This document shows positions 29,292 to 40,639 of a DNA stretch of 64,000 bases, piece by piece. The notes under the pieces were generated by a model. It was not told where the DNA came from, ran no database searches, and saw nothing but the letters and a program-made list of their open reading frames with translations. The stretch's first letter is position 1; every line of letters begins with the position of its first letter. The position numbers and the translations under genes were made by a program. The DNA is from Diplolepis rosae (lineage: Eukaryota; Arthropoda; Insecta; Hymenoptera; Diplolepididae). The DNA lies in assembly GCA_030998225.1 (NCBI GenBank), contig JAPYXD010000308.1, forward strand, positions 1,746,001-1,810,000, given 5' to 3'.

Positions 29292-32253
29292 CAGTGTCTC
29301 CAGAACGTGGGATTTTTCGGCCCCCACCACGTCCCCATCTGGGAGAAACACATGCAAACGTGGCGTGTCAGTGTGTCGGCTCTGCTACACGCTGCGGTCA
29401 CCAGCTTCGTGTAAAGCCGAAGGTGCATGAAGACGGACTTCGTTACAATGCTTGAGTTTTCAAGTTATTTTTAGATTTCACGCTTTCGTTTATCGAGTCG
29501 AAATTAAGAATTGTATTTTTCTCGAGTACGTGCAAAAGAGGCGCGAACCAGACGACGAATTTAAATTTACGAAGTATATAGTTCAAGAAATAACACTTTT
29601 CTTCAATTTCTTGAAGAAAGTCTGCATGAAATAAACATCAGTATGATCTTGGAAAATTTCATGAGGATTTCAACACTTCAAAAATAAATTTTCAGTGAAA
29701 GTTAGTGACAATAAATGTATAAAATTTCAATCAATATATAATTTTCCATTCAAATTTATATACTTCTTACTAATTTTGTACATTTAACAATTTTTCAATT
29801 AGAACAATATTTTCTATCAAGATAAAATGAACATAAAATTCAAGTTCATAATTTATATTTTCAGTTATATGTTAGAAATATTTTCAACTCACATTTTTGT
29901 AGCCTAAGCACAAACTTTTCATTCCAAAACTTAAAATCTCTACGGAAATGGAAAATTGTCTAATAGCAGTAGATAAATTAAAAAGCTAAAATATGTGTTT
30001 ATTGGTATTTCCATATTAACATATAAATATCAATCAACTTTAAATTTTACATAAAAATGTTCGTTCGAAGTGTTCAAATCTTGTTACAATTTGACAAGAT
30101 TTTATGGAGGAGTGCAATATTTTGGATGAAATATTTTGTAGTTCTTAATTTGTCTGTCCGTCTGAAATCGTAGTAAGATTTGAACAGTAAACAACAAATT
30201 TTCCAATTGAATTCAGGATCAATAATAATTGATTCAGGAAATACTTCAACTCTGTAGAGCATTTTTGTATTTCGAATTCAAAATGTGTGCTTAAGCCACA
30301 AAAAAGTAAGCTGAAAATGTAGATATAAACCTAATTATGTCATGTTTATGTCTTCTTAATGGAAAATACTTTGCATATAATTCTCTAATTCGATATTTTT
30401 TTAATGTATGAACATTCAAGAAATTGATAAATATTCCATCTTTTTATAGGAACTAAAAATTTCCGGATAATGCTTTGATTGAGAAAGCTAAAAATTTGTC
30501 AAATATTGATATAAATTGCAATTTTACAATTGCATTATTTTTCAAATATTTTAACATCTCATCAATCTTGATAATTCTTACAGAAGTTTATTTCATGTGA
30601 GTGACTTTTTCTTTTTCTAATGAAAGATTTCGTAATTCTAAATTCGGCCCAATTCGTAACATTGTAAAAAGATTTTAAAACTTCATAAAAATTTGTTTTC
30701 TGTTTTATTCAAAGTCAATAAATATTCAATGTTTGGAATCGAAATATTAAGTAAATGATTTTTAATTTCTGGGAATAAACTGCTTTAATAAGACAATCTT
30801 TCTTCTTTGTGAGAAATCTCAATTTTAAAATTAAAATTATACGCATAGGATACAAAAACATAATATGAAAATACTTTTATTACAGAATTTTGAAATATAC
30901 AAGTTGACCAATTTTTAATCGAGTAAATCGGCTACTTTAAGCAAAAAATTATGTTAAAAATATTTTATCAAAAAAAAAATAAGACACATTAAATTACGGT
31001 TTAAAATCCACATTCATAGCTTGATGGTAAAAGCAGTTTAAAGGTTTTAATCTTACGTTTTAGTGACGTATGCACAGACTTTTAATCAGATAAATGAAAT
31101 GCTTTATAGTCAAAATAAGTCAAAATTTTCTTATTACTGCACTTAATCAAATTTATAAAGTAAAAATATTTTTTAATTGATGCTTTCACTCAATTCTTTA
31201 AACATTCATTAATTGAAAATTGTACTCAAAATTTAATCTTGCAGCGTTCCAATATTCCCACAATGTTACAAAATCTTATTAATCATTATTTTAGTCGAAT
31301 TATTTTCAAAATATTTAAAAAATAAATGTAAATATTTTGATTAATTACTCTGTCAAATTTTGCATTTGACTGATCTTGCAAAATTGTTGAAAGTTTTGAA
31401 TACCGATAGAAGAAACTTTAAATGAAATTTCATGTCCATAAATGCTTAAAGTTCTATATATAAATATCAACTACAACATTCTCAAATTTTATAAATAAAC
31501 TACTAAGTTCAAAAAGTTTCGGATTTTTTTAAAAACTGTACAAATTTCAAATATGAATCAGTCAAAATCTACTGATTATCAGTGAAATTTGACTGATTTA
31601 AATAACTAAAAACAGGTTACTATGAATCAGTCAAATTTCAGTGATTACTTCAGTGAAAAGTAACTGATTTAACAGTGAAAAATACTGTTTCCACTGATGA
31701 TTCAGTGAAAAGGCAAATCACTGATTCAATCAGTGAAAATTTGACTGATTCAGATTTAGAGTGTATACAAATTTCAAATATAAAGTGTACTCTTTACATT
31801 AATCAAACAAATTTAGAAGATGAATATTTTAATAAATATTCCTAAATATTATTGGAATATGATACATATCGATTTAGAAAAACTTCTTCAAAGTACTTAG
31901 ACATTTTTCTTATTTTACGACATTTTTGCACCATGTTTGACCTTTGGGTAGGACTCAAGAAAACAATTGTAGACATACTTTCATTACTTAGTAAAATACT
32001 ATGAAGAATTGCTTTTTAAATTAAAGCGAAAACTTTTAAAACCTTTAACAATCGGTTGCATAGATTCAACTCTAATCATGGACGCAATTAGAGAAATAGG
32101 TTTTTTTGCTTTTTTTAGATCAAGTTTTTGCCTTAAACATAAAAGAAAGAAAACACATTTGAAATATTAAAATAAAAATTCTGGTTCATTCTTAGGGAAT
32201 CCCAAATATTCTGAAATAAAACTCCTTTCCACACCACCACGGAGGTAGAGTTT
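29292..32253 (+). repeat. Left arm of the hAT foldback
   Basis: About 2962 bp, inner border at GGAGGTAGAGTTT. Inside lies an older, diverged inverted duplication. TATTTTCAACTCACATTTTT plus GTAGCCTAAGCACAA (about 29878-29918) reappears inverted near 30275-30330 as CATTTTCAGCTTACTTTTTT plus GTGGCTTAAGCACA. Toward the inner end (31557-31755) there are about ten CAGTGAAA/TTTCACTG motifs. 31745-31960 is the dispersed repeat also seen at 146-345. Short frames at 29452-29634 (+) and 30074-30262 (-) are mirrored in the other arm but differ only by amino-acid-changing substitutions, so I do not call them genes. Confidence 0.9.
31557..31755. repeat. Cluster of CAGTGAAA / ATCAGT motifs in the arm
   Basis: Within 200 bp the octamer TCAGTGAA or its complement occurs about ten times, often as ACTGATTCAGTGAAA or TTTGACTGATT. 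The same cluster is mirrored at about 36020-36230 in the right arm. The motif echoes the CAGTG tip of the element. hAT transposases such as Ac bind short subterminal repeats, so these could be binding sites, though 2.3 kb from the ends is unusually far. Confidence 0.75.
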
Positions 32254-32943
32254 ACTAGTAATAGTTCAATAAATTTTATGTACATTTTCAAGGCACATCG
32301 TTTTTCCTTTTGCAAAAATTTTTAAAACTTCTAATTTTTCAAGTAATTGGGAGAAGTACATTTAAAAAAAAGATTGTTTTCTATACTTCCACTCGCGCTA
32401 GCTTAACAAATTTTCAGAATTTTACGATTTTATTAATATTGTATTAAGTGTCTACATTTTCTGAAACTATCTACAGGAGAAAAATGTTAATACTTTAGTA
32501 AAGAAAGTTTTCTGAAAAGTTGTAGCTCAATCAGATTAATAGCCAAAAAGTTACCAATGTTTTAAATCGCAAACGAACGGTATAGAGGTCAAATTGGAGA
32601 CGAAAACAAATAATAATAGCAACCTTCTTTTGTTTTCTTCTAAGATATACTTGATTCTCGCTTTATGCGTTATTTGAGAAGGCAAGAGTGTGGATTCTTC
32701 ATATTTTTATCGCAATTCCTTATTGAAAACGGCAAAAGTAAGAATATTATTTTATTATTTGGTGATACGTGAGTGCTCTTACGTACGTTATTGTTTGATG
32801 CTTGTGGGTAAGTTTATTTTGTGAAACTTAATTTGTGTGCAGATTACAAATTATTCACATTCGCTCAATTTTATCGACTTTTCATCTTATTAATTCTTTT
32901 CAAATAATTCTGTTTTCCTTCGTCGTATAATTTATTGTTCACA

Positions 32944-35155
32944 ATGAGTAATCCGGTTGACCAAAATTCGAGTGTTTTGAAGGACAGCCAGGTTCAAACG
33001 AAGGTTGACCATCGTTTGAACTCTGGTTCAAACGAATGTCAACCCGCTATAAAAGTCATGAAAAATGCAAAAAACTTTCAGTTGGGATGGTTTGAGGAAT
33101 TTCCGTCGTGGAGAGAGTGGGTGGTTACATTAGCAGATGAAACAAGATTTCATTGCAAAATTTGCAATGAAACGTTGCTATGTGGCAAATCGGAAATTGA
33201 AAAGCATGAAGCATCTTTATCACACAGAAAGAAGCAAGAGTTCTCAAATAAATTAGAATGTTATGGAGTAGTAAGTGAAAATTCTTCTAATGTAACTGCC
33301 AATTCTTACAGTGTTGAATCTTGTGTAGCAAGTTCTTCTGCTTTAGAATTCACAAATTCCGGAAAGTGTTTCTTTCAAACAGAAAGTACAAGAAGCAGAG
33401 ATTAGGATTAGTACATTTTTCGTAGAGCATAATTTACCATTCGCGATTTCATCAGAATTGATAGGACTTTTCCAAGATATGGAACCTTCGGTTTTAAAAG
33501 ACGTTAGATTGAGCCACACTAAAATGGTCCTAGTTGTGAATAACGTCGTATGTGCTGCTAAAACTGATCGCATGGCAAATATTTTGCTTAAGCAATCATT
33601 TTCAGTGTACGAAGACGAAACGACCGACAGGACTCTAGAAAAGTGGCTGTCATTAATGGTTCGATATGTGGAGCCAACGACATTTTCTGTCAGGGTGGAA
33701 TTGCTCCAGCTTATTAATGTAAATGCTTCGGATTGTTCTGCCTCTAAAATTTTTGATGCGTTCGAAAAAGCATTGTCCGGGCAGAAAATCCCTTTATCTA
33801 ATATCTGTGCTTTAGCTTCTGATAATGCACAGGTGATGGTCGGCAATAGGTCCTCATTTAAAACAAAATTAAAGGAAAAAAGTCCCCGTTTAATTGTTTT
33901 CCCGTGTTTCTCGCATTCGTCAGCAATTGTAGCAAAATATACTTGTGCCACAATCCCAGACGTAGAGGATTTAATCAAAGATTTGCCAGCTTTTCTTAAT
34001 GCTAGCTCCAAGCGAATGGCTATTTTTCGATCGATTGTTTTGGAATTAGGAAATGACTATCAAAATATTCCTAGTCATTCTGAAACTCGCTGGCTTGTCC
34101 GCTATCGATGCATGGATATTATAATAAAGAAGTGGGAAGTTATTCTTCAGTATCTTATGGTCCTCGTATCTGAGAGGGTAGAGAAGGCCAAAGACTTGTT
34201 AGGAAAAATGCAGAATCCTTTGACACTCGCATATTTCCTATTCTTGAAATTTACTTTGAATAGGTTCAACGTATACAATGCGAAATTTCAAAGTCGCGAA
34301 ACAATGCTTCAGGACCTCCAGCCAAACTCGGCTAAATTCTTTGTATGGATCCTTAGCAGTTATTTGAAAGAGGGTCTTCTTCAACCGAATTTATTCTTTC
34401 AAATCATTAGAAATGTTAACTTTGCAGATCCTAGTAATCAAAAGCCGCTTCAAGACATTGACGTTGGTAAGGAAACGCGAGAATATTTCCAGCAGCAACT
34501 TACAAGCAAGAAATTGCAAATAGTAGAAGTTGATCTATTTCTTCGTAATTGCTTGAAATTTTATGTCACAGCAAGCGAAGAAATTCGCAATCGACTTCCT
34601 TTTGATGACATCTTTTTGTCTTTCGTTGCTGTTTTCCGGCCTCAAGTAGCTTTCTATGCTGATCGAAGCGAAACTTTTCCTAGGGTCTGGAAAGTTTGTC
34701 AAGATTTAGGGTCGTTTGATAGAATAGGTGTACAAAAAGAGTGGGCTTCTTTACTCAAAATCAGACAGGAACTCAAAGAAAAGTTGTCGAATTTATCTTT
34801 TGACGAAATGTGGTCTAGTATCGGTGTATCTTCGACGAGTACAGGAGAAAAACTTTTTCCAAATTTGACCTCAGTATTGAATCATGTTCGGAGTCTTCCT
34901 CATTCAAATGCTGAGGCGGAGCGAGGTTTCTCCATGCTCATGGACGCGAAAACTCCCAAAAGAATTCGCTTAGGAAACAGGACGGTCAACTCAATTTGTG
35001 TTACTCGATCAGCACTAAAGGCGAGAGCTGAAACAGCCAGAACAACGAGCATCACTTCGAAGCATTTGCAATTAATGACCGAAAATCTATATGAGATGGC
35101 AGAAAGTGATAGGGAACGTGGTTTGTCGCTCTTCGCTCACGAAGGAGAGGATTAA
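32944..35155 (+). CDS. hAT transposase (BED-like finger, frameshifted)
   Basis: The ATG at 32944 (MSNPVDQNSS) begins the first frame. A BED-like zinc finger sits at about residues 70-94: FHCKICNETLL then HEASLSHRK, C-x2-C plus H-x5-H. This frame ends at 33404. A second frame, open from about 33347, continues with KQKVQEAEIRISTFFVEHN to 35155, so one frameshift near 33345-33385, or a tiny intron, joins them into about 735 residues. RNase-H-like catalytic core: Asp in VYEDETTDRT, Asp in LASDNAQVM, and Glu in LPHSNAEAERGFS. CFSHSSAIVAKYTCATIPD is the conserved CxH block. The dimerisation region (hATC) is ERGFSMLMDAKTPKRIRLGN through ICVTRSALKAR. All catalytic residues appear present. It lies central between the inverted arms, as expected for the gene that mobilises them. 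Confidence 0.92.
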
Positions 35156-35631
35156 TTCTAATGGCCAAGGCATGGCGTTAATCAATTTCAAACCCCTTTC
35201 TTACTCACAAAATAATGACATTTTATTTCTTATATCAGAGATACGTTCTTTATTCCTTTCTTCGCGTGCCTCGGGTATGGAAATTGTTTAGTTTTAATTA
35301 TTATTTTGTGAGTAAGAAAACATACTGAAATTAAGTAATATCACGCTTTGGGCATAAGTGAGAGGCAAGGGGACTCACAATAATCAAGCACCCCAAATCA
35401 TCCCGAATTAATCAAACTTCTTCATTATTTGATTTAAAACAAAACATTTTTGTTCGACTTATACTGGCATTTGATAGAGGCAAGCCTGAAGTACGGGCTA
35501 CATTTGTAGCGTTTTTTACCACTTTGCTTCATTTTTTTCCTTTTTTCTTTTTGCTTGAAAGCAAAAACCCTTTTCGTTTCGTAGGACGTGGACTAGGCCT
35601 AAAGGGGATACCACGTAAAAAAACGAGCCTT
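35156..35631 (+). other. 3' flank of the hAT gene with one 42-bp unit
   Basis: Between the transposase stop and the right arm. GTGAGAGGCAAGGGGACTCA followed by CAATAATCAAGCACCCC at 35358-35394 matches the terminal unit of the DDE/SWIM elements, apparently a foreign fragment. No other feature recognised. Confidence 0.6.
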
Positions 35632-38486
35632 AAACTCTACCTCCGTGGTGGTGTGGAAAGGAGTTTTATTTCAGAATATTTGGGATTCTCTAAGAATGAA
35701 CCAGCTTTTTTATTTTAATATTTCAAATGTGTTTCCTTTCTTTTATGTTTAGGGCAAAAACTAGATCTAAAAATAGCAAGTCTTCATAGTATTTTACTAA
35801 GTAATGAAAGTATGTCTACAATTGTTTTCTTGAATCCTACCCAAAGGTCAAACATGGTGCAAAAATGTCGTTAAATAAGAAAAATGTCTGAGTACTTTGA
35901 AGAAGTTTTTCTAAATCGATATGTATCATATTCCAATAATATTTAGGAATATTTATTAAAATATTCATCTTCTAAATTTGTTTGATTAATGTACAGAGTA
36001 CACTTTATATTTGAAATTTGTATACACTCTAAATCTGAATCAGTCAAATTTTCACTGATTGAATCAGTGATTTGCCTTTTCACTGAACCATCAGTGGAAA
36101 CAATATTTTTCACTGTTAAATCAGTTACTTTTCACTGAAGTAATCACTGAAATTTGACTGATTCATAGTAACCTGTTTTTAGTTATTTAAATTAGTCAAA
36201 TTTCACTGATAATCAGTAGATTTTGACTGACTCATATTTGAAATTTGTACAGTTTTTAAAAAAATCCGAAACTTTTTGAACTTAGTAGTTTATTTATAAA
36301 ATTTGAGAATGTTGTAGTTGATATTTATATATAGAACTTTAAGCATTTATGGACATAAAATTTCATTTAAAGTTTCTTCTATCGGTATTCAAAACTTTCA
36401 ACAATTTTGCAAGATCAGTCAAATGCAAAATTTGACAGAGTATTTAATCAAAATATTTACATTTATTTTTTAAATATTTTAAAAATAATTCGACTAAAAT
36501 AATGATTAATAAGATTTTGTAACATTGTGGGAATATTGGAACGCTGCAAGATTAAATTTTGAGTACAATTTTCAATTAATGAATGTTTAAAGAATTGAGT
36601 GAAAGCATCAATTAAAAAATATTTTTACTTTATAAATTTGATTAAGTGCAGTAATAAGAAAATTTTGACTTTCTATAAAGCATTTCATTTATCTGATTAA
36701 AAGTCTGTGCATACGTCACTAAAACGTAAGATTAAAAAACTTTAAACTGCTTTTACCACCAATCTATGAATGTGGATTTTAAACCGTAATTTAATGTGTC
36801 TTTTTTTTGATAAAATATTTTTAACATAATTTTTTGCTTAAAGTAGCCGATTTACTCGATTAAAAATTGGTCAACTTGTATATTTCAAAATTCTGTAATA
36901 AAAGTATTTTCATATTATGTTTTTGTATCCTATGTGTATAATTTTAATTTTAAAATTGAGATTTCTCACAAAGAAGAAAGATTGTTTTATTAAAGCAGTT
37001 TATTCCCAGAAATTAAAAATCATTTACTTAATATTTCGATTCCAAACATTGAATATTTATTGACTTTGAATAAAACAGAAAACAAATTTTTATGAAGTTT
37101 TAAAATCTTTTTACAATGTTACGAATTGGGCCGAATTTAGAATTACGAAATCTTTCATTAGAAAAAGAAAAAGTCACTCACATGAAATAAACTTCTGTAA
37201 GAATTATCAAGATTGATGAGATGTTAAAATATTTGAAAAATAATGCAATTGTAAAATTGCAATTTATATCAATATTTGACAAATTTTTAGCTTTCTCAAT
37301 CAAAGCATTATCCGGAAATTTTTAGTTCCTATAAAAAGGTGGAATATTTATCAATTTCTTGAATGTTCATACATTAAAAAAATATCGAATTAGAGAATTA
37401 TATGCAAAGTATTTTCCATTAAGAAGACATAAACATGACATAATTAGTTTTATATTTACATTTTCAGCTTACTTTTTTGTGGCTTAAGCACACACTTTGA
37501 ATTCGAAATACAAAAATGCTCTACAGAGTTGAAGTATTTCCTGAATCAGTTATTATTGATCCTGAATTCTATTGGAAAATTTGTTGTTTACTGTTCAAAT
37601 CTTACTACGATTTCAGACGGACAGACAAATTAAGTACTACAAAATATTTCATCCAAAATATTGCACTCCTCCATAAAATCTTGTCAAATTGTAACAAGAT
37701 TTGAACACTTCGAACGAACATTTTTATGTAAAATTTAAAGTTGATTGATATTTATATGTTAATATGGAAATACCAATAAACACATATTTTAGCTTTTTAA
37801 TTTATCTACTGCTATTAGACAATTTTCCATTTCCGTAGAGATTTTAAGTTTTGGAATGAAAAGTTTGTGCTTAGGCTACAAAAATGTGAGTTGAAAATAT
37901 TTCTAACATATAACTGAAAATATAAATTATGAACTTGAATTTTATGTTCATTTTATCTTGATAGAAAATATTGTTCTAATTGAAAAATTGTTAAATGTAC
38001 AAAATTAGTAAGAAGTATATAAATTTGAATGGAAAATTATATATTGATTCAAATTTTATACATTTATTGTCACTAAATTTCACTGAAAATTTATGTTTGA
38101 AGTGTTGAAATCCTCATGAAATTTTCCAAGATCATACTGATGTTTATTTCATGCAGACTTTCTTCAAGAAATTGAAGAAAAGTGTTATTTCTTGAACTAT
38201 ATACTTCGTAAATTCAAATTCGTCGTCTGCTTCGCGCCTCTTTTGCACGTACTCGAGAAAAATACAATTCTTAATGTCGACTCGATAAACGAAAGCGTGA
38301 AATCTAAAAATAACTTGAAAACTCAAGCATTGTAACGAAGTCCGTCTTCGTGCACCTTCGGCTTTACACGAAGCTGGTGACCGCAGCGTGTAGCAGAGCC
38401 GACACACTGACACGCCACGTTTGCATGTGTTTCTCCCAGATGGGAACGTGGTGGGGGCCGAAAAATCCCACGTTCTGGAGACACTG
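35632..38486 (-). repeat. Right arm of the hAT foldback
   Basis: About 2855 bp, reverse complement of 29292-32253. It lacks about 105 bp present at about 31995-32105 in the left arm. The deletion joint AGCAA is duplicated at both sides in the left arm, which points to slippage or microhomology-mediated loss after the arms formed. Otherwise differences are scattered single bases. Confidence 0.9.
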
Positions 38487-38494
38487 AACGACAG

Positions 38495-39295
38495 AATAAA
38501 GCTGCGCGCCGAAGGTGTCGCGCAGTTTTATTACATCAGCTGGAAAGGCTGGCGCACGCGCATGAAGCTCAGGTTTGCGCGGGCGAATCGCCTTCTGAGG
38601 ACAACGGCGCCAGGCACCAATAAGCTGAAGCGTCTATCGGTCAGCTTGCCCCATTGGCTTAAAACGTAGAGGGGTGCGTTTAAACTACGTAGAGTTTGTA
38701 CTGCACCACACAGAAGATACTAACAGGCAACACAAATATGTGACAATTTTGTACATATGATATGGCGATCCCAACTAAATATTCGCTATATATAGTAAGC
38801 ATAAGAGCATCGTCGTGACGGCGTTGGAATTTATGGGCTGCAGCACGTGGTTGGTTTTAGATGCCATGCCTGCCGGGTGATGCCCTCTGTGGCTTGCCTG
38901 GGAACCCCTCTGACGTGCGATGGTTACACAGCGATCTCCTTGGCGGTGCCTTTCAAGCTGGTGTTAACAATGAAACAAAAAAAAGAAAACGGCCAGAAAA
39001 AAAAATAAAATAAAAGAATTTTACGAGCAGCTCTCAGACTTTCCTTAAAATTATAAAGTTTTATAAACGAAGGTGGTTTTGGGCTCGATCCTGTCGTTGT
39101 CGGTCGAAGTTAACAAATGCATCGTAATCTACCACGTTACAATGCGTTATTTACATTATTTTCGGTATTCAAAATGTTACTCTGTGTTTGTTTAGTATGC
39201 CTGTAAAATTATCAATTTGATAATAAATCCGAGAATCTGAGAATCACAAAATCTAAAAACAATTTAATGAAAAATCCGGGAATCTGAAATATAAT
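38495..39295. other. Flank of the hAT insertion
   Basis: A GC-rich piece directly right of the duplication (to about 38668) is open on the plus strand and encodes AQFYYISWKGWRTRMKLRF and a basic tail, ending at a stop at 38667-38669. The YYI-x-WKGW phrase faintly recalls chromodomain-like folds, but I cannot assign it. Its start would have been cut by the hAT insertion. The left flank (before 29284) does not continue it obviously. 38670-39295 holds nothing recognisable. Confidence 0.35.
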
Positions 39296-39577
39296 TATTT
39301 TTTGATATTTCTAAATCATTTCACTCGATTATGTCGATCATTAGAATAGTGTATCACTGTACGTGATAACGGAACTCTACTATATATTATATCTTTACTA
39401 TATCTTTCTTCAATAATTATAATTAAAAAATTCCATCTAGTCTTGCGAGACGTTACATTAATTTTGAATCATAGGTTGATAAGGTCAATATAGTAGAGTT
39501 CCGTTATCACGTACAGTGATACACTCTTCTAATGATCGACATAATCGACTGAAATGATTTAGAAATATCAAAAAATA
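39296..39577. mobile_element. TA-flanked hairpin MITE
   Basis: Arms TATTTTTTGATATTTCTAAA and its complement extend about 90 bp on each side, including CACTGTACGTGATAACGG and CCGTTATCACGTACAGTG. The centre is unpaired and AT-rich. TA at both borders is consistent with a Tc1/mariner-mobilised MITE. A partial copy sits at 5893-6050. No coding capacity. Confidence 0.85.
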
Positions 39578-39638
39578 GTTCCCGGTTCATCCGTAGCAAA
39601 AATTGGCGTTAACAGGTTTCTGTGAGAAAAGTTGTGGA

Positions 39639-39710
39639 ACCTGCGTAGCTCAGATTACAGAGCATTCGACCGGCAATCGAAAGGACCTGGGCTCGATACC
39701 CAGCGGATTG
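39639..39710 (+). tRNA. tRNA-Ala(GGC)-like pseudogene or tRNA-derived repeat
   Basis: D stem GCTC/GAGC, anticodon stem TTCGA/TCGAA with loop CCGGCAA (anticodon GGC), a 5-base variable loop, and T stem CTGGG/CCCAG with loop CTCGATA all fold correctly. The B-box-like GGCTCGATACC is near consensus. The acceptor stem pairs at only three of seven positions, and position 33 is C rather than the invariant T. It is therefore probably not a functional tRNA. The unit is enclosed by TTCTGTGAGAAAAG and CTTTTTTCACAGAAA-like inverted repeats (39618-39634 and 39720-39737), which suggests a mobile tRNA-like cassette or SINE head. Confidence 0.65.
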
Positions 39711-40399
39711 GAAGCGTTCCTTTTTTCACAGAAAATTTCTTCAATAATTATTTTTATAACAGCAAAATGTGCAAAATAAATGTTTAATCTAACATAATAT
39801 ATTTGCAGCGTAGTGTATCGTTCGATTAATTGCGTAAAGAATGAAAAAAGTGTTTAATTCTACTCTTTTATCATTTTTAACGCATATTCAATCGTGCGCG
39901 AATCCTATAACTCAATAAGTAATATTACTCACTCCTTTTGAAAAGTGAAAATAATCCGTGTTTGAACCACGTTTATTGACATGAAAAAATGAATAATGCG
40001 TAATTTTTAAGTCCACACTTTGTAATCGTTGAAAGTAAATAAATCGAAAGCAAAAACAATTTGGGGTTAGATTTTTTCGTGGACTTACATCGTTTCAACT
40101 ATTTCACTATACGCCTAGTATATATAAAGTATACGAGTATATAGTAAAATAAAATGAAAAAATCGCGGATTGATTCAGATAGACGTAACATAAGTACTTG
40201 CGAATCTGCGGTGAATACGAAATATGCGGACGTTAAAATATGTTTTGTTGCTGCTCCTATTCTACCACCAGTAACGAGAGTAACGAGATTTCGACATACA
40301 CATCACTCATCATTACCACATGATCACGCATTGAGATTGACCAATCCAAAACATACTAACGCGCATCTAAAAAAGGCGCAAAATTAAAAAAAAAGAAAA
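39711..40399. other. Non-coding stretch
   Basis: AT-rich. The 77-codon plus-strand frame at 40154-40387 has no recognisable domain. Confidence 0.4.
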
Positions 40400-40617
40400 C
40401 AGTTGCTTAATGTGTGCATCTTGTAAAATTATCGCCATCACATCATGCTCACCTATGATGTTAAAGTTATAAATTCACCACGAGTGCGTTATGAACTCAC
40501 TGATGAAAATCATAAAGTCACGATCATATGATACATCATCTCGAGTGCGTACTTAGCTCACATTGTGAAAATCGTCATGTGATTTTGGAATGAAAATCAC
40601 AAATGTTATCTGGGTAG
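40400..40617 (-). repeat. Dispersed repeat end (CCCAGATAACATT family), inverted copy
   Basis: Ends AATCACAAATGTTATCTGGG, the reverse complement of the start at 20199. The body carries the same TGAACTCAC, CATCACATCATG and ATCATATGATAC-like phrases. It lies just before the coding remnant at 40640. Confidence 0.6.
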
Positions 40618-40639
40618 GTGGGAAAATAAACAGGACTCC

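Larger units (their letters stand above)
29292..38486 (+). mobile_element. Large hAT transposon with ~2.9-kb inverted terminal arms
   Basis: The ends are CAGTGTCTCCAGAACGTGGG (29292) and its exact reverse complement (to 38486). A perfect 8-bp duplication AACGACAG lies at 29284-29291 and 38487-38494. The inverted arms run 29292-32253 and 35632-38486. In the segments I compared they are about 97-98 percent identical. The right arm is about 105 bp shorter, explained by a deletion between two AGCAA repeats near 35782. The centre (32254-35631) carries a hAT transposase. Typical hAT inverted repeats are 10-30 bp, so arms of nearly 3 kb are exceptional. An uninterrupted arm pair this long could also invite assembly error, but the perfect target duplication argues for a real element. 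Confidence 0.93.

Noticed and set aside
29452..29634. Second mirrored arm ORF (also within 38144-38413)
   Set aside because: Same reasoning: the few differences are amino-acid changing, there is no recognisable domain, and the frame has no signal beyond AT-rich composition.
30074..30262. Short ORF (62 codons) conserved in both hAT arms (also 37516-37704)
   Set aside because: The two versions differ at three positions and all three change the amino acid (Ile/Val, Asn/Tyr, Arg/Ser). That fits neutral drift of duplicated DNA rather than a maintained protein. The ORFs exist because the arms are nearly identical.
29292..38486. Viral origin (polydnavirus or other integrated DNA virus) for the 9 kb palindrome
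   Set aside because: The 8-bp duplication, CAGTG ends and hAT transposase explain the element fully. No viral gene is seen.
38495..38669. Chromodomain protein exon (YYISWKGW)
   Set aside because: Only one short phrase resembles a chromodomain, the aromatic cage cannot be traced, and no splice site or left-hand continuation across the hAT insertion was found.
40154..40387. 77-codon ORF as a gene
   Set aside because: No domain, low-complexity Thr/His/Asn-rich sequence, and no coding context. It lies between repeats.
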